From NCBI GenBank assembly GCA_030632865.1, contig DAOVTY010000067.1, forward strand, positions 1 through 12,494: 12,494 nucleotides of DNA. Reading direction: 5' to 3'. The notes beneath the pieces were generated by a model that did no database searches, was not told where the DNA came from, and saw nothing but the letters and a program-made list of their open reading frames with translations. Position numbers and translations under genes: made by a program. Positions 6,194-12,494 of this stretch are shown here, one piece after another. Source of the DNA: Bacteroidota bacterium (GTDB lineage: Bacteria > Bacteroidota > Bacteroidia > Bacteroidales > Prolixibacteraceae). Numbering within the stretch: the first letter of the stretch is position 1; the number at the start of each line of letters is the position of its first letter.

Positions 6194-7450
6194 ATGGGAA
6201 TGGACAAAAAAATTGAAAAGAAAAAGGGTTTGAAAATGAAACACATTTTGTGGATTGCTGGCGGATTGGTAATAACCTTTCTTCTTTATAATGTAATTTT
6301 TTCAGATCACAGTTCAGTATTTCGAACAGAAAAGGATAAGCTTACAATTAGTACAGTACAAGCCGGTTTGTTTAACGATTACATAACTGTAATTGGGCAG
6401 GTAGAACCTATTTATACCATTTATCTTGATGTCGAAGAAGGAGGGAAAGTGGAAGAAATATTCATAGAAGAAGGAGAGATGGTGAAAGCCGGGGATGTTA
6501 TTTTGAGATTAAAAAATTACGATTTGAATACAATTATAATGAATAGTGAATCTCAATTGGCTTATCAGGCCAATGAACTGCGAAACACTCAAATTAGTAT
6601 TGAACAGCAAGAAATTTCTAACAGACGATCTAAGTTGCAAATTGACCTTCAAGTGATACAGGCAAAAAGAAAATTCAACCAATATGAATCTTTGTTTAAC
6701 GAAGAACTTATTGCAAAAGAAGAATATTTACGAGCAAAAGAAGATTACGATCTTTCGTTAAAGGAACAGGAACTAACTTATAAAAAATTAGTACAAGATT
6801 CTATTTTCAGGTCAAACCAAGGTCTAATTATGGATGAGAGCCTTGCAAACATGCGACAAAATTTAATTATGGCAAGACGAAGACTTGAGAATCTAAATGT
6901 GAAAGCTCCGGCAGATGGACAACTTGGACTTTTAAATGCAGAAATTGGAGAATCAATATCTCGTGGGCAAAGACTAGGAATGCTTCATATTTTATCTGAT
7001 TTTAAAATTAATGCACTTATTGATGAGTTTTTTATAGATCGTGTTCGGCGTAATTTGTCTGCTTCGTTTGAGAGGAATGATGTTGATTTTGCATTGAATG
7101 TAAAAAAAGTTTATCCCGAAGTTCGGGAAGGGCAGTTTGAAATAGACATGGTTTTTAAGGGCGAAAAACCAAAGAATATCCGTACCGGACAAACCTATCA
7201 TATAAAGCTGGAATTGGGGCAATCTGAAGAAGCAATTCTGATTCCCAAAGGTGGATTTTTCCAAAGCACCGGAGGACAGTGGGTTTATGTTTTAAATAAG
7301 GATGAAACAGAAGCTACAAAAAGAAGCATTCGTATTAACAAACAAAATCCTCAGTATTACGAAATATTGGAAGGTTTAGCAGCCGGCGAAAAGATTATTA
7401 CATCCAGCTACGATTTGTTTGGTGATAATGACAAAATCGTATTTAAGTAG
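6194..7450 (+). CDS. HlyD/MacA-like periplasmic adaptor (membrane fusion protein)
   Basis: The 418-residue adaptor links the inner-membrane permease to the TolC-like duct. A basic N-terminus (KKIEKKKGLKMKH) precedes one membrane anchor at about 18-36, with no lipobox. The first half of the biotinyl-lipoyl-like domain is at about 66-106 (VEEGGKVEEIFIEEGEMVKAGD, 80-101). A long helical hairpin runs from about 112 to 232. The second lipoyl half is at about 234-265 (NVKAPADGQLG, 235-245). The beta-barrel and membrane-proximal domains follow (LIPKGGFFQSTGGQWVYVL, 349-367; ILEGLAAGEKII, 391-402). The order is that of MacA/YknX-type adaptors, which work with MacB-type permeases, agreeing with the genes downstream. 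ATG at 6194 is used, but the ATG two codons on (6200) is equally possible. The ATPase gene begins 44 bp downstream. Confidence 0.93.
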   Translation: MGMDKKIEKKKGLKMKHILWIAGGLVITFLLYNVIFSDHSSVFRTEKDKLTISTVQAGLFNDYITVIGQVEPIYTIYLDVEEGGKVEEIFIEEGEMVKAGDVILRLKNYDLNTIIMNSESQLAYQANELRNTQISIEQQEISNRRSKLQIDLQVIQAKRKFNQYESLFNEELIAKEEYLRAKEDYDLSLKEQELTYKKLVQDSIFRSNQGLIMDESLANMRQNLIMARRRLENLNVKAPADGQLGLLNAEIGESISRGQRLGMLHILSDFKINALIDEFFIDRVRRNLSASFERNDVDFALNVKKVYPEVREGQFEIDMVFKGEKPKNIRTGQTYHIKLELGQSEEAILIPKGGFFQSTGGQWVYVLNKDETEATKRSIRINKQNPQYYEILEGLAAGEKIITSSYDLFGDNDKIVFK

Positions 7451-7494
7451 AAAGTAATTAGTAGAAATAAGCAAATAATTCAAATTAATACAAA

Positions 7495-8193
7495 ATGATT
7501 AAATCAGTAGAATTAACAAAAGTATTTCGCACTGAAGAGATTGAAACCAGTGCTTTAAACAAAGTGGATCTTCATATAAAAAAAGGAGAATTTGTGGCCA
7601 TTATGGGACCATCGGGTTGTGGTAAATCAACTTTGTTGAATATTATCGGTCTTCTCGATAATCCTACCGGCGGCGAATTTTATTTCGACGGAGAGGAAGT
7701 TGGGCAGTTAAAAGAACGCAACCGTACATTACTTCGCAAAGGAAACATCGGTTTTGTATTCCAAAGTTTTAATTTGATTGACGAGTTGAACGTGTACGAA
7801 AATGTAGAGCTCCCACTTATTTATCTAAAACTTAAAGCAAGCGAGCGTAAGGAAATGGTTGGAAAAGTTTTGGAACGGATGAAAATCAGTCACCGCAAAA
7901 AACACTTTCCACAACAATTATCTGGAGGCCAGCAGCAACGTGTTGCAATTGCACGTGCAGTAGTTGCCAATCCAAAACTGATTTTGGCCGATGAGCCAAC
8001 CGGTAATCTCGACTCTAAAAACGGACTTGAAGTAATGAATCTATTAACGGAGTTAAACCGCGAAGGAACAACCATTGTAATGGTAACGCACTCGTTGCAC
8101 GATTCTGAATTTGCACACCGTGTTGTTAACCTGTTTGATGGACAAATAATAACAGAGGAAGTTAAAAAAGATATGGGTGAGATATTGTTGTAA
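7495..8193 (+). CDS. ABC transporter ATPase, MacB/LolD type
   Basis: The 232-residue stand-alone nucleotide-binding subunit has all motifs intact: Walker A GPSGCGKST (38-46), Q-loop Q90 (GFVFQSFNLID), signature LSGGQQQR (142-149), Walker B LILADEP (162-168) with E167, D-loop (GNLDS, 170-174) and switch His199 (VTHS). The LolD/MacB/FtsE subfamily is shown by GFVFQSFNLI and by the ADEPTGNLDS context. By family it dimerises under the FtsX-like permease and drives mechanotransmission instead of moving substrate through the membrane itself. Its partners are the adaptor before it and the permeases after it. A 144-bp gap with a large inverted repeat separates it from the first permease. Confidence 0.96.
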   Translation: MIKSVELTKVFRTEEIETSALNKVDLHIKKGEFVAIMGPSGCGKSTLLNIIGLLDNPTGGEFYFDGEEVGQLKERNRTLLRKGNIGFVFQSFNLIDELNVYENVELPLIYLKLKASERKEMVGKVLERMKISHRKKHFPQQLSGGQQQRVAIARAVVANPKLILADEPTGNLDSKNGLEVMNLLTELNREGTTIVMVTHSLHDSEFAHRVVNLFDGQIITEEVKKDMGEILL

Positions 8194-8196
8194 TAA

Positions 8197-8308
8197 GTCT
8201 TGAACTTTGATTCTTATAATTGACTGAAAACTTTGATTCGGAAAAAATAAGTGTTTGATAATCGGAATCAAAATCCATCATAAAATCAATTATATCAAAG
8301 TTTAAGAC
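8197..8308. repeat. Long imperfect inverted repeat (hairpin) in the ATPase-permease gap
   Basis: The outer left arm 8197-8223 (GTCTTGAACTTTGAT, TCTT, ATAATTGA) pairs with the right arm 8286-8308 (TCAATTATATCAAAG, then TTTAAGAC). It pairs with one mismatch and a 4-base bulge. An inner arm at 8230-8241 (ACTTTGATTCGG) pairs with 8263-8274 (CGGAATCAAAAT), giving a nested stem with a loop of about 21 bases. The core AACTTTGATTC occurs exactly twice as a direct repeat (8203-8213 and 8229-8239) and approximately twice more inverted. It lies between the ATPase stop and the permease start and has no U-run, so it is not a standard terminator. It may affect mRNA stability or downstream expression, or be a small mobile-type repeat. 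Confidence 0.7.
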
Positions 8309-8337
8309 AAAAGAAACAACAACAACAAGTCAGAATC

Positions 8338-10731
8338 ATGTTTAAGAATTACCTGAAAACCGCCCTCCGAAATCTAATGAGAAACAAGTTTTACTCAATG
8401 ATTAATATTGTTGGGTTGGCAATCGGAATAACAGCATGTATTCTGATAATGTTGTATGTGCAATCGGAGTTAAGCTATGATACATTTCATGAAAAAGCAG
8501 ACCGAATTTACAGAGTTAATTTAACAGGAGTATTCAATGATGATGAATTTAATCATCCATTCCTCAGTCCACCATTGGCAAAAGCCATGCAAAATGAAAT
8601 TCCTGAGGTTGAGGAGGCTGTTCGCTTAACTTTCGCACAAGCTGTTATTAGACATAATGATGATGTTTTTAATGAAAAAAAATGGTGTTTTGCCGATCCC
8701 AATTTTTTCAAAATCTTTTCTGCCTCTTTTATTAACGGCAATCCCGAAAATGCTTTATCACAACCCAATTCGGTGGTTTTAACCGAATCAACCGCTAAGC
8801 GATATTTTGGTAAAGACAATCCAATTGGGCAATTTATTACCTGGGAAAACGACCGTGACTATCAGGTTACGGGAGTAATTAAAGATTATCCTGAGAATTC
8901 ACATATTAAACCTGACTTTCTGGCCTCGATGAAAGGACAGGATGTTGACAATAATTTGAATTGGATTCAGAATATGGTTTATACCTATTCTCTGATTAAA
9001 GAAGGATATACAAAGCAAGATGTAGATACCAAGCTTGAAGGACTGGTGGATAAATATGTTGGCCCAGCCATAAAACAAGCCATGGGGGTTACTTTTGAGA
9101 AATTAAAATCACAGGGACTGAAATACAAATGGTATGCACAGCCTTTAGTCGAAATTCATTTCGACAGGGACGTATCAGCAGGGACTGAACCTTTGGGCAA
9201 CAAAAGTTACATGCTGATATTTTCGATTATTGCAATTTTTATACTTGTAATTGCCTGTATCAATTATATGAATATGTCCACTGCCCGTTCTGCTAATCGT
9301 GCTAAAGAGGTGGGAATAAAAAAAGCATTGGGATCAAATAGAAATTCTCTCATATTTCAATTTTTATCAGAATCTGTTCTTGTTACACTAATTGCCTTGG
9401 TACTTGCACTGGTACTTATAAAACTTTTGCTTCCGGGCTTTAATAATTTAATTGACAAACAACTTGTTTTCAATTACTTTAATAATTTCAAAACCATTCC
9501 ATTAATGGTCGCTTTTGGAATCGGTATTGGAGTGATTGCAGGTAGTTACCCAGCTTTCTTTTTAGCTTCGTTTAATCCGGTAAAGGTTATAAAGGGAATA
9601 AGTAAATCGGAAGGCGGTCATGCAAAATTGCGTAGCGGATTGGTTATTTTTCAACTAATTGTTTCCATTGTACTATTTTCAGGAACCTTTTTTATTAGTA
9701 AACAACTAAGTTTTCTTCAAAACAAGGACCTTGGTTTTAACAAAGAAAATCTGGTAATAATCAGCAAAGCTAATTACCTTGGAACCCAGATTTCACCTTT
9801 CAAAAATGAATTACTTGCTCAGTCAAGTATATTGAAGATTACAAATTCTTCCTCAATTCCCGGGAAATTTAATGCAGGCAGAACATTTTTTCATCATTCA
9901 GTAAACGATTCAAGAGGAATAAATACATATTGGAGCGATTGCGATTTTCTAAAAACATATCAGATAGAACTAAAAGAAGGCCGCTTTTTTGAGGAGGGTA
10001 ACCAATTCAATGCCAGATCGGTTGTGCTTAATGAAACTGCAATTAAACAACTAAATATTGAAGACCCAATTGGTAAAAAAATTTATGAAGGCAAAAAAAC
10101 AGACGATAATAGTTTGACTATTATCGGAGTAATGAAAGACTTTCATTGCCTATCGTTACATGAGGAAATGAGCTCTTTGGTAGTGGTTAATGGAAGTGGA
10201 GGATATTTAAGTGTAAGAATTTCTGGAGATATCCAGCAGAATTTAAAGATAATTGAACAAGCCTGGGATAAATTTGCCAAGGGTCAAATCCTCGATTATG
10301 TGTTTTTTGATGAAGATTTCGGGCGCTTATACAAAGCAGAAGTAAGAACAAGGAAAATAGTTTCTATATTTTCTGCACTAGCAATTATAATAGCCTGTTT
10401 AGGGCTTCTTGCCTTAGCTGCTTTTGTTGCAGAACAACGCACAAAAGAAATAGGGATACGAAAAGTAAATGGTGCCAGAATCGGTGAAATTCTCATTTCT
10501 CTTAACAGCAAATTTATGAAATGGGTAGCAATAGCATTTGTAATTGCTGTTCCTGGAGCATGGTATTTATTAAATAACTGGCTCGAAAACTTTGCCTATA
10601 AAACTGACCTTAGTTGGTGGGTTTTTGCATTGTCTGGAGTGGCGGCATTATTAGTAACAATAATTACAGTTAGTTGGATAAGTTGGAAAGCAGCAACTCG
10701 GAATCCGGTTGAGGCTTTGAGGTATGAATAA
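8338..10731 (+). CDS. FtsX/MacB-type ABC transporter permease (duplicated form)
   Basis: The 797-residue inner-membrane permease is of the large Bacteroidota type. TM1 is at about 20-42, followed by a periplasmic MacB-type domain at about 43-285. It contains YFGKDNPIG (156-164), VTGVIKDYPENSH (177-189) and the DPNFFKIFS (120-128) motif typical of these domains. Four membrane segments follow (about 290-312, 343-366, 386-409, 432-454), then a second periplasmic domain at about 455-670 (VVLNETAIKQL, 562-572; IGVMKDFH, 596-603). Three final segments lie at about 673-697, 727-746 and 758-782. The cytoplasmic coupling motif occurs twice, RAKEVGIKKALGS (321-333) and RTKEIGIRKVNGA (701-713), showing an internal duplication. 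It ends in NPVEALRYE, a usual ending. It should work with the ATPase at 7495; the substrate is unknown. The partial permease gene starts 66 bp downstream. Confidence 0.95.
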   Translation: MFKNYLKTALRNLMRNKFYSMINIVGLAIGITACILIMLYVQSELSYDTFHEKADRIYRVNLTGVFNDDEFNHPFLSPPLAKAMQNEIPEVEEAVRLTFAQAVIRHNDDVFNEKKWCFADPNFFKIFSASFINGNPENALSQPNSVVLTESTAKRYFGKDNPIGQFITWENDRDYQVTGVIKDYPENSHIKPDFLASMKGQDVDNNLNWIQNMVYTYSLIKEGYTKQDVDTKLEGLVDKYVGPAIKQAMGVTFEKLKSQGLKYKWYAQPLVEIHFDRDVSAGTEPLGNKSYMLIFSIIAIFILVIACINYMNMSTARSANRAKEVGIKKALGSNRNSLIFQFLSESVLVTLIALVLALVLIKLLLPGFNNLIDKQLVFNYFNNFKTIPLMVAFGIGIGVIAGSYPAFFLASFNPVKVIKGISKSEGGHAKLRSGLVIFQLIVSIVLFSGTFFISKQLSFLQNKDLGFNKENLVIISKANYLGTQISPFKNELLAQSSILKITNSSSIPGKFNAGRTFFHHSVNDSRGINTYWSDCDFLKTYQIELKEGRFFEEGNQFNARSVVLNETAIKQLNIEDPIGKKIYEGKKTDDNSLTIIGVMKDFHCLSLHEEMSSLVVVNGSGGYLSVRISGDIQQNLKIIEQAWDKFAKGQILDYVFFDEDFGRLYKAEVRTRKIVSIFSALAIIIACLGLLALAAFVAEQRTKEIGIRKVNGARIGEILISLNSKFMKWVAIAFVIAVPGAWYLLNNWLENFAYKTDLSWWVFALSGVAALLVTIITVSWISWKAATRNPVEALRYE

Positions 10732-10797
10732 ACAACAAAGTACAAAGCGAACAACCATCTCCTTTGGTCTTGCATTTAACTTAAAATATCATTATCA

Positions 10798-12494
10798 ATG
10801 AAAATAAATATTAAAGTAATACTCAGAAACATTATTCGGTTTAAACTGTATTCAGGATTGAATGTAGCCGGACTTGGAATTGGTTTGGCCGCTGTATTTT
10901 TTATTTTTTTCTGGGTATATAATGAAACCAGTTACGATAAGTACAATGAAAATTTCGCTCAGATTTATCAAATCAATCATCAATATTTAGAAAGTGGTAG
11001 TCGATATCCAACTACACCATCGCCGCTCGCACCTGCAATCGCAGAAAATGTGGCTGCCATTGAAAAAGTTTCCAGATTAAGGCGATGTGCCACCTTTGCT
11101 TTTAAAGCTGGCGAGAATATGTTCCTTGAAGAATTAGGTGCAACGGCAGATCCTGAGCTATTCGATATTTTTTCGTTTAAAGTACTAAGTGGAAATCCAA
11201 AGGAAGCTTTGTTAACTGCAGAGAATATTGTGCTTACTAAATCGTTTGCCAAACGCTATTTTGGAGAAGAAAGTGCACTCGACCGACGGTTGACTCTGGA
11301 AGGGGAAGTAGAAGTAACAGTAAAAGCTGTAATTGAAGATTTGCCACCTGATTCGCACATTCAATTTGATTATTTATTATCGCATAAATTTGCCGAGCAA
11401 CACCATTTATGTGGACTTGGATGGGGCGATCCTAATTTTCTGACCTACATAAAAACTTTCGAAAAATCGAATATTACTAATGTGCATGCTGCAATAACTC
11501 AAGTGGCAAAAGAAAATAAAGCCCCGCACATTTTTTATGGTTCAGTTGTTTACAACATCCGTCCAATGGCAAATATTTACCTCGACCATGAAGTGCAAAA
11601 CCCCATTGGAGAAAGTGGCGATAAGCGCAGTATAATAACATTTGGAACAATAGGTTTGTTAATTTTGCTTCTCGCCTGTATAAATTACATCAACCTTTCA
11701 ATATCATTATTTACCAAACGTCAGAAAAGTACTTCAATTCATAAAATTTGTGGGGCGTTTAAAGTCAATATTTTTTATCGCTACCTCACTGAAACACTGG
11801 TTGTAATCCTTATTTCGTTTGCCTCATCTATTTTACTTGTGTTTCTGTTAAAACCTGTATTTGTTAACTTGGTTGGTAAAGTGGTTGGTTTTCATTTCTT
11901 TCAACCTCCTGTGGCTCTATTTATTATCTCTCTGTTTTTCGGAACTATTGTATTGTGCGGTATTTACCCGGCATTGGTACTTTCTAATTTTAAGCCTTTG
12001 GGACTGGTTGATAAATTTAATCTAAAACGCTCGAAAAGCAGAGGTTTAAAAGGAATGGTAGTCTTGCAAAATATTATTTCAATACTGCTTGTTATTTCTA
12101 CTGTTGGTGTTGTTAAACAAATGAACTACATAAGAAACAAAGAGCTTGGTTTCGATAGTGATAAAATTGTTTATGTACGTTTACAAGGACAAATATCTAA
12201 ACATATTAAAGCTGCTAAACAGGAAATTGGTTCGTTATCAGGTGTCGATCTGGTGGCAATGAAAGATTGCCCTCCATTCGATTCAAGAAACAACACAACT
12301 GGTATAGTTTGGCGCGATAATGGAGAATTAAAAAACAGCGGGGAGAATACATTTTTTGGTTCGGAAACAACCCGTATTGATGATGAATATTTTGAAATGA
12401 TGGATGTGCCGTTTGTTCAGGGGCGAAACTTCGACTACAATATTTCATCCGACAAAACTGCATATGTTTTAAACGAAGAAGCCGTAAGACAAAT
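10798..12494 (+). CDS. Second, diverged FtsX/MacB-type permease (partial, 3' end outside window)
   Basis: The frame is open from ATG 10798 to the window end: 565 residues with no stop, so it is cut by the edge and not truncated in the genome as far as can be seen. It has the same plan as the permease before it: TM1 about 18-41, then a MacB-like periplasmic domain with LFDIFSFKVLSGNPKEAL (121-138), RYFGEES (153-159) and VIEDLPPDSHI (178-188). Segments follow at about 279-302, 330-351, 372-396 and 421-440, then a second periplasmic domain with NKELGFDSDKIVYV (447-460) and MMDVPFVQGRNF (534-545). The coupling motif is changed: KRQKSTSIHKICGAF (307-321) lacks the K-E-(V/I)-G-I core kept in its neighbour. 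It likely pairs with, or acts beside, the first permease using the same ATPase. It is a diverged relative, not a recent copy. Confidence 0.9.
   Translation, partial: MKINIKVILRNIIRFKLYSGLNVAGLGIGLAAVFFIFFWVYNETSYDKYNENFAQIYQINHQYLESGSRYPTTPSPLAPAIAENVAAIEKVSRLRRCATFAFKAGENMFLEELGATADPELFDIFSFKVLSGNPKEALLTAENIVLTKSFAKRYFGEESALDRRLTLEGEVEVTVKAVIEDLPPDSHIQFDYLLSHKFAEQHHLCGLGWGDPNFLTYIKTFEKSNITNVHAAITQVAKENKAPHIFYGSVVYNIRPMANIYLDHEVQNPIGESGDKRSIITFGTIGLLILLLACINYINLSISLFTKRQKSTSIHKICGAFKVNIFYRYLTETLVVILISFASSILLVFLLKPVFVNLVGKVVGFHFFQPPVALFIISLFFGTIVLCGIYPALVLSNFKPLGLVDKFNLKRSKSRGLKGMVVLQNIISILLVISTVGVVKQMNYIRNKELGFDSDKIVYVRLQGQISKHIKAAKQEIGSLSGVDLVAMKDCPPFDSRNNTTGIVWRDNGELKNSGENTFFGSETTRIDDEYFEMMDVPFVQGRNFDYNISSDKTAYVLNEEAVRQ

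Noticed and set aside
10732..10797. Promoter or repeat between the two permeases
   Set aside because: A 66-bp AT-rich spacer with no recognisable promoter box, stem or copy of the palindrome at 8197-8308; simple operon spacing explains it.

Overview
The window looks like AT-rich chromosomal DNA from a member of the Bacteroidota, most likely class Bacteroidia and perhaps a marine or Marinilabiliales-like lineage. The lineage call is inference. It rests on the near absence of Shine-Dalgarno sequences, a TAnnTTTG-type -7 box, the remains of a type IX secretion (T9SS) C-terminal sorting domain, a secreted Calx-beta protein, and the roughly 800-residue FtsX-type permeases common in this phylum. 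No RNA gene, CRISPR array, integrase or transposase was seen.

Layout. (1) At 1-889 (minus) is the 5' part of a secreted protein: a signal peptide, two Calx-beta domains, and the start of what looks like an ADP-ribosylglycohydrolase (DraG/ARH) domain cut by the window edge. (2) At 969-1265 (minus) is a decayed T9SS sorting domain with two in-frame stop codons and no protein body attached. (3) At 1405-4118 (minus) is an overlapping two-gene operon: a sigma54-dependent NtrC-family response regulator followed by its NtrY-like histidine kinase. (4) Divergent from it, at 4303-4542 (plus), is a very small secreted or periplasmic protein. (5) From 4776 to the window end (plus) runs a tripartite ABC export operon: TolC-like outer membrane protein, HlyD/MacA-like adaptor, MacB/LolD-type ATPase, a full-length FtsX/MacB permease, and a second, diverged permease that runs off the edge.

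How it fits together. Both the small secreted gene and the export operon have a sigma54 -24/-12 promoter (TGGCAT-N5-TGGCA). Each promoter is preceded by the same perfect 17-bp dyad TGTAAAATATTTTTACA and a weaker second dyad, at identical distances (84 and 61 bp from dyad centre to the -24 box). The simplest reading is that the adjacent NtrC-type regulator binds these dyads and activates both units together. The set would then be one regulon: a kinase with almost no periplasmic sensor, an enhancer-binding activator, a small exported protein, and an envelope-spanning MacAB-like exporter. The shape recalls the zraP/zraSR arrangement of enterobacteria (a divergent small periplasmic protein under a sigma54 two-component system), but the small protein has no recognisable ZraP sequence features. 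The exporter's substrate cannot be read from the sequence.
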